Shown here: one piece after another, positions 56,644 to 64,000 of the stretch | Layout: each line of letters starts with the position of its first letter | Numbering within the stretch: the first letter of the stretch is position 1 | Translations under genes and position numbers: made by a program | Notes under the pieces: generated by a model | Told to the model about the DNA's origin: nothing | The model's database searches: none | What the model saw: only the letters and a program-made list of their open reading frames with translations | NCBI RefSeq assembly: GCF_001467695.1 | Contig: NZ_LNYE01000029.1 | Coordinates: 386,759 to 450,758, forward strand | DNA length: 64,000 bases | Source of the DNA: Legionella gratiana | Lineage (GTDB): Bacteria > Pseudomonadota > Gammaproteobacteria > Legionellales > Legionellaceae | Reading direction: 5' to 3'

Positions 56644-58794
56644 ATGTTAGATACTAGGGAGTACTGCGTGAGCTACTTTAAGGAGCTCGATGAAGAGCTG
56701 AAATGCTACCTTGAGCAGTCGCAAATAGAAAAATGCTACCAGGCCTATTTAGTCGCTGAAAAAGCGCATCAAGGCCAAACGCGTCGTTCAGGCGAGCCTT
56801 ATATTACGCATCCTGTAGCGGCAGCTTTAATTCTTGCCCGAATGCGTCTCGATTATCAAACGATTATGGCCACTTTGCTCCATGATGTAGTTGAAGATAC
56901 TGCGGTGAGCAAAGAGGATTTAACTCGCCAATTTGGTGAAGAAGTTACCTCTCTTGTTGATGGCGTAACGAAGCTGACTAAAATCAAATTTGAATCAAAA
57001 GCAGAAGCCCAAGCGGAAAATTTCCGTAAGATGGTTTTGGCTATGGTTAAAGATATTCGGGTCATTATTGTGAAGTTAGCTGATCGTTTACACAATATGA
57101 GAACTCTTGGTGCGATGCCTTATGCAAAACGCAGACGTATTGCTATAGAGACTCTAGAAATTTATGCTCCTATTGCAAATCGTTTGGGGATGCATTCAAT
57201 TTATGTAGGACTTGAAGATTTAGGGTTTCAAGCGCTCTATCCTATGCGCTATAGAGCAATTAAATCAGCCGTAGAAAAGTCTCGTGGGAACCGCCGTGAA
57301 TTAACCCAAACTATAGAAAGAGACTTGCAACTTGCATTGGCCCAGTTAAATATTCCTTATGAACAAGTATTTGGCAGGCAGAAACACTTATACAGTATTT
57401 ACCGAAAGATGCGTCAAAAGAAAGCCTCATTTACAGAAATTACTGATGTATTTGCATTTCGCGTCATTACTGAAGATATTGATTCCTGTTACCGTATTTT
57501 AGGTGCTTTACATTGTACTTATAAACCGGTCCCACAACGATTTAAAGATTATATTGGTATCCCAAAAGCTAATGGATACCAATCCTTACATACGACTTTA
57601 TTTGGTCCGTTTGGAGTGCCTCTTGAGGTACAAATTCGAACTCGGGATATGGATAAAGTTGCTGATAATGGAGTAGCGGCTCATTGGATTTATAAGTCAT
57701 CGGGTCTTGAAGTAAATGAGGCTCAGCTGCGGGCAAGAGAATGGGTGCAAAGCTTATTAGAAATGCAGCGTAGTACGGGTAATTCGTTAGAATTTATTGA
57801 AAATGTAAAAATTGATTTATTTCCAGATGAAGTATATGTCTTTACTCCTAAAGGACATATTATGGAATTACCTAAAGGAGCTACTCCTGTTGATTTTGCT
57901 TATTCAGTTCATTCTGGGGTAGGAAATAGTTGTGTCGCCGCAAAAGTTAATCGAAAATTAGTTCCACTCAGTATTCCGTTATCTAATGGTCAAACGGTAG
58001 AGATTATTACTGCGCCAGGTGCTCACCCTAATCCATCCTGGTTAAATTTTGTTGTTACTGGAAAAGCTCGTTCTAATATCCGTCATTTTTTGAAAAGCCA
58101 GCAAAATACTGAATCAATTAGTTTAGGAAAACGTTTATTGGAACAATCCTTAAATGAATTATCCAGCGATTATGCTAAAGTCCCCCCTGAGTCGCTACAA
58201 GCATTATTAAGTGATTTACACTATAAAACTATGGATGATTTGTTATATGCCATTGGGGTAGGAAATCAAATGGCAATGGTTATTGCCAAAAGATTAATTG
58301 TGGCTCAAGACTCTAATGAATTAGATAAAGGAATTAAAGCACGGCCACTGGCTATTAAAGGCACTGAAGGAATGGTTGTTCATTTTGGTGAATGTTGCCA
58401 GCCAATTCCTGGTGATAATATTGTTGGAAAATTTCAGCAAGGACGAGGAATTGTTGTGCATAGTAGCGATTGTGCAACCTTAAAAAACTCGTGTACCAAT
58501 CCAGAACAATTTGTTGCCCTACGTTGGGATGAAAAGGTTGAGGGAGAATATTGGGTTGATATCACTGTTGAGGTTGTCAATGAACGAGGGGTGCTAGCTG
58601 CTTTAGCAACTGCAATTTCTGAATCAGGATCAAATATAGGAAATATTAATGTAGATCCCCGTGATGGACGGCATAATGCAGTTACTTTTTCAATTAGTGT
58701 GGTGGACAGGACACATTTAGCTCGTGTCATGCGTCGGTTGCGAGCAAATAAAGTGGTCATGCGTCTTTATAGAAAAAAACAAGGAGATAATTAA
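56644..58794 (+). CDS. spoT: Bifunctional (p)ppGpp synthetase/hydrolase SpoT
   Basis: SpoT makes and degrades (p)ppGpp. From ATG 56644 the protein is 716 residues. The HD hydrolase domain is intact ([11 protein letters not shown] with the metal histidine, and LLHDVVEDT with the HD pair), the synthetase region has [11 protein letters not shown] and EVQIRT, then come the TGS domain ([24 protein letters not shown]) and a C-terminal ACT domain ([22 protein letters not shown]). A longer start at 56629 lacks a ribosome site. In L. pneumophila SpoT senses fatty-acid state. It overlaps ridA by one base. Confidence 0.95.
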   Translation: MLDTREYCVSYFKELDEELKCYLEQSQIEKCYQAYLVAEKAHQGQTRRSGEPYITHPVAAALILARMRLDYQTIMATLLHDVVEDTAVSKEDLTRQFGEEVTSLVDGVTKLTKIKFESKAEAQAENFRKMVLAMVKDIRVIIVKLADRLHNMRTLGAMPYAKRRRIAIETLEIYAPIANRLGMHSIYVGLEDLGFQALYPMRYRAIKSAVEKSRGNRRELTQTIERDLQLALAQLNIPYEQVFGRQKHLYSIYRKMRQKKASFTEITDVFAFRVITEDIDSCYRILGALHCTYKPVPQRFKDYIGIPKANGYQSLHTTLFGPFGVPLEVQIRTRDMDKVADNGVAAHWIYKSSGLEVNEAQLRAREWVQSLLEMQRSTGNSLEFIENVKIDLFPDEVYVFTPKGHIMELPKGATPVDFAYSVHSGVGNSCVAAKVNRKLVPLSIPLSNGQTVEIITAPGAHPNPSWLNFVVTGKARSNIRHFLKSQQNTESISLGKRLLEQSLNELSSDYAKVPPESLQALLSDLHYKTMDDLLYAIGVGNQMAMVIAKRLIVAQDSNELDKGIKARPLAIKGTEGMVVHFGECCQPIPGDNIVGKFQQGRGIVVHSSDCATLKNSCTNPEQFVALRWDEKVEGEYWVDITVEVVNERGVLAALATAISESGSNIGNINVDPRDGRHNAVTFSISVVDRTHLARVMRRLRANKVVMRLYRKKQGDN

Positions 58795-59177
58795 TGCGAC
58801 CTATAAGTACAAAATTGGCTCCGGAAGCTATTGGAACTTATTCACAGGCGATTCAATGTGGTGATACCGTTTATCTTTCAGGACAAATACCACTTGATCC
58901 TGTAACCATGCATTTATGTAGTGATGATATTAAGCTCCAAATTACACAGGTTTTAGAGAATTTATCAGCGGTTTGTGAGGCAGCTGGCGGTAGTTTGGCT
59001 CATATAGTGAAATTGAATGTTTATCTGACCAATTTACAGCATTTTCCTTTGATTAATGAAGCGATGAGTCGATATTTTGCCCAACCTTTTCCCGCAAGAG
59101 CGGCCATTGGTGTTGCAGCACTACCACGTGGTGCATTGGTTGAGATGGATGGAATTATGGTTTTATCTTCAAAGTAA
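58794..59177 (+). CDS. ridA: RidA family reactive enamine/imine deaminase
   Basis: RidA hydrolyses 2-aminoacrylate and related enamines. The 127-residue protein has the conserved [21 protein letters not shown] and [23 protein letters not shown] with the catalytic Arg. Its ATG overlaps the spoT stop. The spoT-ridA pairing is standard in gammaproteobacteria. Confidence 0.95.
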   Translation: MRPISTKLAPEAIGTYSQAIQCGDTVYLSGQIPLDPVTMHLCSDDIKLQITQVLENLSAVCEAAGGSLAHIVKLNVYLTNLQHFPLINEAMSRYFAQPFPARAAIGVAALPRGALVEMDGIMVLSSK

Positions 59178-59286
59178 TTCAGTACAAGTAGTCTGGATAA
59201 AAAGAACAGCATAATTTAGGCATTTTATGCTTTATTCCATGATTTATCGGAACTAGATTACACATTAAAAAGTTAGAGTTCATTTT

Positions 59287-61146
59287 ATGAGTATTATTTC
59301 TCTTCATAGCGTATCCCTTAATATTGCGGGTAATCAATTATTGGATAAAGCGGACTGGCAGATACATTCCCAAGATCGCATTGCGTTAGTAGGGAGAAAT
59401 GGTGCTGGGAAATCGACTCTTCTTAAATTATTACAGGGTGACTTAATTCCTGATAGCGGTCAAATTAATCGGCTTTCTGGATTACGTGTTGCAGGGTTAA
59501 CTCAGGAAGTTCCTATTACTGAAGAGGATACGGTTTATCATTTTCTGGTGAAAAGTCTTGGTGAGGTAGGTGAAGTTTTATCCCGGTTTCATCAATTGTC
59601 TCAGCAAGGTGATATGGATAAATTAGCGGTATGCCAACAACAAATGGATAATTTGCATGCTTGGGATAAATTGCCGCTAATAGAAACGATGGCAAGTCGT
59701 TTAGGCATAATTGCAAATGAACGGATGAGCAATTTATCAGGAGGGATGAAACGTCGTGTATTGCTTGGTGCTGCTCTGATTGCCACTCCTGATCTATTAC
59801 TTTTGGATGAACCTACAAACCATTTAGATATTGAAGCAATTGAATGGTTAGAATCCTACTTAAAAGAGTTTAAGGGCACGGTTTTATTGGTGACTCATGA
59901 TAGAGAGTTTTTAGACCAAGTCAGTAATCGTATCGTTGAAATCGATCGCGGAAAATTGTATCAACATGATTGCAACTATGAAACTTATCTAGAACGACGC
60001 GAATCTATTCGTCTTAGCGAACAAAAACAAAATGAATTATTTGATAAAAAATTGGCTGATGAAGAGGTATGGATTCGTACGGGAATAAAGGCGCGACGTA
60101 CACGTAATGAAGGTCGAGTACGTGCTTTAAAAGCAATGCGTGAAGAATATAAAGCTCGTCGTAATCAGTTAGGTCAGGTAAAAGCATTTTCTTTAGATGT
60201 AACACGTTCAGGTTCGGTAGTTATAGAAGCAAAACATGTGAATTATACCTTAGGGGATAAGATTATTTTACGTGATTTGTCGTTACTCGTAACTCGTGGT
60301 GACAAACTTGGAATTATTGGCCCTAATGGTTGTGGAAAAACAACATTAGTCCGATTATTACTTGGAGAGTTGCAACCTGATTCCGGACAGATAAAACTGG
60401 GTACTTCTTTGAGTGTTGCTTACTTTGATCAATTGCGTCGACAATTGCATGAAGATCAAACAGTTATGGCTAATGTTGGCGATGGAGCCGATTATGTAAC
60501 GATTAATGGCAAACAAAAACATGTTGCGAGCTATTTACGGGAATTTTTATTTTCTCCCGAACGATTTAATCAACCCGTTTCTGTTTTATCAGGTGGAGAA
60601 AGAAATCGATTATTATTAGCCAAACTTTTTGCAAAACCCGTAAATTTACTGGTGATGGATGAGCCAACTAACGATTTAGATATTGAAACTTTAGAGCTCC
60701 TTGAGGATATGTTGATTCATTATCCTGGAACTTTAATACTAATTAGTCATGATAGAGCATTTATTAATCAAGTCGTTACTAGCGTTCTCGTCTATGAGAA
60801 AGCGGGAAAATTTAATGAGTTTGTTGGTGGCTACGATGAATATAAAATGCATAAGAAGCAGCAACGTGATGTCGTGACAAAAGCTCCTGTTATGAAACGG
60901 AATACGACTGTAACTAAGTTAAGTTTTAATGAGCAGCGCGAATTAGCGCAATTACCCCAAAAAATTGAACAATTAGAAGAGAAAATAGCTGAGTTACAAC
61001 TGAAAATGGCAGATCCTAAGTTTTATCAACAAGATGCTCAGATAATTACGAAAATAAATCAAAGTTTAGCAGAAGATGAAGATTTATTAGCACAGCTTTA
61101 TACACGTTGGGAAACCCTGGAAGCGGTTGAGAAAAGGAACACATAA
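59287..61146 (+). CDS. uup: ABC-F ATPase Uup
   Basis: Uup is a soluble ABC-F protein implicated in ribosome function and suppression of transposon precise excision. The 619-residue protein has two ABC domains: Walker A GRNGAGKST (about 36-44) with signature LSGGM and Walker B LLLLDEPTNHLD; and GPNGCGKTT with LSGGERNR and LLVMDEPTNDLD. A C-terminal coiled coil (about 555-615, QLPQKIEQLEEKIAELQLKM) is the Uup-type DNA-binding extension. A small membrane gene starts in the next codon. Confidence 0.93.
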   Translation: MSIISLHSVSLNIAGNQLLDKADWQIHSQDRIALVGRNGAGKSTLLKLLQGDLIPDSGQINRLSGLRVAGLTQEVPITEEDTVYHFLVKSLGEVGEVLSRFHQLSQQGDMDKLAVCQQQMDNLHAWDKLPLIETMASRLGIIANERMSNLSGGMKRRVLLGAALIATPDLLLLDEPTNHLDIEAIEWLESYLKEFKGTVLLVTHDREFLDQVSNRIVEIDRGKLYQHDCNYETYLERRESIRLSEQKQNELFDKKLADEEVWIRTGIKARRTRNEGRVRALKAMREEYKARRNQLGQVKAFSLDVTRSGSVVIEAKHVNYTLGDKIILRDLSLLVTRGDKLGIIGPNGCGKTTLVRLLLGELQPDSGQIKLGTSLSVAYFDQLRRQLHEDQTVMANVGDGADYVTINGKQKHVASYLREFLFSPERFNQPVSVLSGGERNRLLLAKLFAKPVNLLVMDEPTNDLDIETLELLEDMLIHYPGTLILISHDRAFINQVVTSVLVYEKAGKFNEFVGGYDEYKMHKKQQRDVVTKAPVMKRNTTVTKLSFNEQRELAQLPQKIEQLEEKIAELQLKMADPKFYQQDAQIITKINQSLAEDEDLLAQLYTRWETLEAVEKRNT

Positions 61147-61557
61147 ATGTTAGTAACTTTAGCGTTGCTTGTTCTTTTTGGCTCTATATTAGTCTTCTTT
61201 TCAGAAGAATTCATTAAAATGTTTAAGAAACTGTTTGCCATAAAAGGTGCTAAGTTATTCATACCTTTGTTTCTTGCTTCTTGGCTTATCTATACTTTTG
61301 ACTTTTGGTTTTTATGGGCAGTTTTTTATTTACGTGAAATGTTACTTTACATCTTGATTTTTTTAACAAGCATCATGCCTTTTCAGAAAGGTGCAGAATC
61401 AGTTGCACTCGTTATCTTGATCACTGTAGTTTCTGTAGTTCCAGTTCTTATTCTTGATATCCAATCACGAAGGAAGAGTTTTAGAGGGTATAAGTATCCC
61501 TATGTTACGAGTTGGGTTATTTGGATTCTATGTGTCGTTTTGTTGATTATTCTTTGA
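61147..61557 (+). CDS. Small polytopic membrane protein
   Basis: I do not recognise this 136-residue protein. It has four to five hydrophobic segments (about 1-19, 33-52, 57-73, 82-100, 116-135) with short charged loops (EEFIKMFKKLFAIK; QSRRKSFRGYKYPY). Its ATG follows the uup stop TAA directly with no gap, so translation is coupled, but no strong ribosome site is visible. No enzymatic motif. The 298 bases to the next gene contain a repeat and no clear gene. Confidence 0.7.
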   Translation: MLVTLALLVLFGSILVFFSEEFIKMFKKLFAIKGAKLFIPLFLASWLIYTFDFWFLWAVFYLREMLLYILIFLTSIMPFQKGAESVALVILITVVSVVPVLILDIQSRRKSFRGYKYPYVTSWVIWILCVVLLIIL

Positions 61558-61780
61558 TTTTCGGCTCTATTGTTGCGACCAAAGCGGTACTTTTGGGTGG
61601 CGCCAATTTGGAGCAGAATGATGCAGATAGAAACAGGAATTACGTGTATTGAAAGCAATTATGGGTGTTTTTTGGGTTCTTTTGGGAACAGCCGCGAAAT
61701 TTGCGTCTCTAATAAAACAAAAAATTTCTTAATAAATCCTTAAGATTACTTTTTTATACTCCAAGTCTCGAACCATTTAA

Positions 61781-61830
61781 CCTATAAAACTAGTAAGCTC
61801 ACACAGTAGGAACCAACTGCTTTTTATAGG
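61781..61830. repeat. Family 2 hairpin element
   Basis: CCTATAAAAC and its partner TTTTTATAGG bracket a loop with GGAACCAACTGC, matching the family core. It ends 26 bases before the ATG of the His-rich gene at 61856, so it lies in its 5' untranslated region or promoter. Confidence 0.7.
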
Positions 61831-61855
61831 TTTAAAGCAACAAAAGGAGGCTAAA

Positions 61856-62656
61856 ATGTTCGGTAAAGTTCATCATGAGCCAAAAAATCTTGGAGCACCG
61901 ATTAATGTTCATTCACATCATCATGCCCATCACGGTCGTTATCATCGACATTATTATAACAGTAGCGGTTGGGGCTTAGGTGCGTTATTAATAAGCTCAA
62001 TGATTCTTATTCCTATTATTCTTATTGCATTGACACTTAAATTAACTGTAGGTGCTGTTCACTTTGTTGTGACATCCATGGCGACATCTGGTCTTGCAGG
62101 AGCAGGGATGGGAGCTGGATTAAGGATGAGTGCTGTAGGAGTAGGTGCTGGTGCTGGTGCAGGAGTGGGTAGTACGCTTACTTTTAGTACTGCTTTGGGT
62201 ATAGGAGCTTTTCTTGTTTATGGTGCCATTGGGATGCTCTATTTGTATTCTAGCACTAAAGAATGTTACGGCAGTAATAGAAATGTGTTTCATATGATTA
62301 AATCACAAGTTGTCAATGAGGATGGTTTGAGTTTTACAGGTGCTGTGAAATCTATAGGCGCAATTCTATGGTCGCCCTTTTTGCTGATTGGGGGATTAGC
62401 GGGTATGGGAGCTAAAGCTGCCGTTCAGGCTTATAGATCTCGATTTTCTCATTCAAAGGAAGATGAAGATATAGAATTTGAGGAGATAAAAACATCTCAT
62501 ACTCAAATGAACGATCTTGGTCTAAAGAACACCCTGAATACAGGTTTAGGCCAAAATCCAGTGCAAAAAGTTTCATTATTTTATGATCCATCTACAGAAG
62601 AGCTGCCTGATGGATTTGATCATCTACCAACTAATAGGTCACTTAGGTGTAACTAA
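61856..62656 (+). CDS. His-rich N-terminus, Gly/Ala-rich membrane protein
   Basis: This 266-residue protein is not recognisable. The N-terminus has a histidine cluster (HSHHHAHHGRYHRHYY, about 19-34), then a strong hydrophobic segment (about 40-65), a Gly/Ala-rich low-complexity stretch (about 77-105), another hydrophobic segment (110-130), and a soluble tail with EDEDIEFEEIK. AAAGGAGG at 61843-61850 is an excellent ribosome site. The His cluster suggests metal or acid sensing. A Dot/Icm effector is possible given the acidic tail, but unproven. Confidence 0.75.
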   Translation: MFGKVHHEPKNLGAPINVHSHHHAHHGRYHRHYYNSSGWGLGALLISSMILIPIILIALTLKLTVGAVHFVVTSMATSGLAGAGMGAGLRMSAVGVGAGAGAGVGSTLTFSTALGIGAFLVYGAIGMLYLYSSTKECYGSNRNVFHMIKSQVVNEDGLSFTGAVKSIGAILWSPFLLIGGLAGMGAKAAVQAYRSRFSHSKEDEDIEFEEIKTSHTQMNDLGLKNTLNTGLGQNPVQKVSLFYDPSTEELPDGFDHLPTNRSLRCN

Positions 62657-62713
62657 ACGCACGTTAAATAAGAAATTATGAGCATTTTGAAGTGCTGAAT
62701 CCTTCCTTTAGTG

Positions 62714-62719
62714 TATAAT
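62714..62719 (+). promoter_or_regulatory. Likely queA -10 element
   Basis: A perfect TATAAT lies 27 bases before ATG 62747; no well-spaced -35 is visible. Because this hexamer overlaps the longest open frame of queA, it also argues that translation starts downstream at 62747. Confidence 0.5.
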
Positions 62720-62746
62720 GACGATAATTTGTTTTCAGGTTGCCCT

Positions 62747-63763
62747 ATGAATAAAGAGGACTTTTATTTTGATTTACCTACAGAGCTTATTGCTCAATAT
62801 CCTCTAGTAAATCGCAGTGATTCCCGACTTTTGGTTTATGACCGGAATATAGGTGAATATGGTCATTATCAATTTCGAGAAATTGCTGATTTTTTAAAAC
62901 CTGGCGATTTGCTCGTCATGAATGACTCTAAAGTAATTCCGGCCCGATTATATGGTCATAAACCTACCGGGGGAAAGGTTGAGCTGTTGGTAGAGCGCAT
63001 TACAGGTGAATTGACTTTTCTCGCTCATATTAAAGCAAGTAAGGCATTGAGAGCGGGTTCCATTATTCATTTGGCACAAAACAAAGAAATTGAAATCCTT
63101 GACAGGCAAGATGATTTATTTGTTTGTAAGGCAGATACGGAAGTATTGGAATTACTCAATGGCGTAGGGCATATTCCTCTACCGCCATATATTGCTCGAA
63201 ATGATGAAACTTTAGATAAAGATCGTTATCAAACAATTTACGCTAAATATGATGGATCAGTTGCAGCACCTACCGCCGGATTACATTTTGATGAGGCTGT
63301 ATTATCCAGCATACGTTCAAGGGGTATTTCGGTAGCTTATGTAACCTTACATGTTGGAGCGGGAACGTTTAGGCCTGTTCGCTGTGATAATATTAAAGAT
63401 CATAAAATGCATTCTGAGCATTTTACCCTTAGTGCAGAATTATGTGCTGCTGTCCAAGCGACAAAAGCCGCGGGAAATAGAGTGATTGCCATAGGTACTA
63501 CTGCTTTGCGTAGCCTTGAAAGTGCTGCACAACAGAATGGAGTTTTAACTCCTTGCAGCAGAGATACAGATATCTTTATTTATCCAGGATATGAATTTAA
63601 AATTTGTGATGGTTTGATGACTAATTTTCATTTACCTGAATCTACTTTACTCATGTTGGTGTCAGCTTTTATTGGCCATAAACAAGCAATGAAGCTTTAT
63701 GAAGAGGCGATTGAGAAAGGATATCGATTTTTTAGTTATGGCGACACCAGTTTGTTGCTGTAA
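62747..63763 (+). CDS. queA: S-adenosylmethionine:tRNA ribosyltransferase-isomerase
   Basis: QueA transfers the ribosyl moiety of S-adenosylmethionine to preQ1-modified tRNA, making epoxyqueuosine. From ATG 62747 the product is 338 residues: DFYFDLPTELIAQYP start, GDLLVMNDSKVIPARLYG, VAAPTAGLHFDEAVL, YVTLHVGAGTFRPV, and MTNFHLPESTLLMLVSAFIG. The frame extends 12 codons upstream through a -10 element, so the shorter start is preferred. Usually tgt follows queA; here an unrelated-looking frame follows 14 bases later. Confidence 0.95.
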   Translation: MNKEDFYFDLPTELIAQYPLVNRSDSRLLVYDRNIGEYGHYQFREIADFLKPGDLLVMNDSKVIPARLYGHKPTGGKVELLVERITGELTFLAHIKASKALRAGSIIHLAQNKEIEILDRQDDLFVCKADTEVLELLNGVGHIPLPPYIARNDETLDKDRYQTIYAKYDGSVAAPTAGLHFDEAVLSSIRSRGISVAYVTLHVGAGTFRPVRCDNIKDHKMHSEHFTLSAELCAAVQATKAAGNRVIAIGTTALRSLESAAQQNGVLTPCSRDTDIFIYPGYEFKICDGLMTNFHLPESTLLMLVSAFIGHKQAMKLYEEAIEKGYRFFSYGDTSLLL

Positions 63764-63777
63764 TTAGGAGAATAGAC

Positions 63778-64000
63778 ATGTTTGCGGTCACTCAAAATTT
63801 TATCCCTATTTTAACTTCAGAGGCAGGTTTATGCCTTACTGCGAAAAATTGGCAGGAAGTCAAGATAAGTGCAGCCTCTTATTCTTTGGAACATTTACTG
63901 TATAAACCAGGTAAGGATATTTTAAAGAAAATAACAGACATTGGGCATTATTTAGCTTGTCCTGGTTTTATTATATTCAATGCGTTATCGCTTGTAGCCA
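63778..64000 (+). CDS. Start of an unrecognised gene downstream of queA (partial, 3' end outside window)
   Basis: AGGAG at 63766-63770 precedes ATG 63778, and the frame is open to the window end (74 codons): MFAVTQNFIPILTSEAG then LCLTAKNWQEVKISAASYS and onward. It does not match the Tgt N-terminus that would be expected after queA. It may be a divergent Tgt-like protein or an unrelated one; I cannot decide from this fragment. Confidence 0.6.
   Translation, partial: MFAVTQNFIPILTSEAGLCLTAKNWQEVKISAASYSLEHLLYKPGKDILKKITDIGHYLACPGFIIFNALSLVA

Overview
The window is chromosomal DNA of a Legionella species. The evidence is the AT-rich base composition, a clear AnkX (Fic plus ankyrin) effector beside its antagonist Lem3, several Legionella-type orphan proteins, and gammaproteobacterial housekeeping blocks whose proteins look legionellal. 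No rRNA, tRNA, CRISPR array, insertion sequence or prophage was found. Non-coding space is dominated by short inverted-repeat elements of at least three dispersed families.

Layout. 0.2-1.0 kb: coaX. 1.1-5.8 kb: divergent effector pair ankX (phosphocholine writer) and lem3 (phosphocholine eraser). 6.2-11.2 kb: shortened division and cell-wall cluster mraZ-rsmH-ftsL-ftsI-murE behind a promoter with MraZ-type boxes. 11.3-13.5 kb: secreted small protein, then pdxB and a site-2-type protease on the minus strand. 13.7-21.2 kb: accessory stretch with a His-tailed protein, a 950-residue orphan, a KimA-like transporter, a PAP2 phosphatase and a membrane J-domain protein. 21.4-24.2 kb: etfB-etfA-ald. 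24.3-29.9 kb: minus-strand glycosyltransferase, PBP1A and a coiled-coil candidate effector. 30.1-38.8 kb: pilMNOPQ-aroK-aroB-damX and a small overlapping gene. 38.9-42.3 kb: proC, pgi, galU (minus). 42.4-49.1 kb: truD, recQ and mpg (minus), then a valine-catabolism trio (acyl-CoA dehydrogenase, enoyl-CoA hydratase, 3-hydroxyisobutyryl-CoA hydrolase). 49.1-50.2 kb: repeat-rich pocket with two tiny genes. 50.2-53.5 kb: DUF2845-like protein, yggT and yggS (minus), pilT (plus). 53.7-59.2 kb: rph (minus) divergent from yicC-gmk-rpoZ-spoT-ridA. 59.3-62.7 kb: uup, a small membrane protein and a His-rich membrane protein. 62.7-64 kb: queA and the start of an unrecognised gene.

How they work together. 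The housekeeping part supplies septal and elongation peptidoglycan synthesis (ftsI, murE, mrcA, mraZ regulon, damX), type IV pilus assembly and retraction (pilMNOPQ, pilT), shikimate synthesis (aroKB), stringent-response control (spoT, with rpoZ and gmk), sugar-nucleotide supply (pgi, galU) and tRNA modification (truD, queA). The accessory part carries the host-directed AnkX/Lem3 switch and several orphan proteins that may be Dot/Icm substrates.

Limits. All calls are by reading alone. Start codons were moved from the longest frame where a ribosome binding site or family alignment favoured an internal start. L. pneumophila comparisons are from memory, not from a search.
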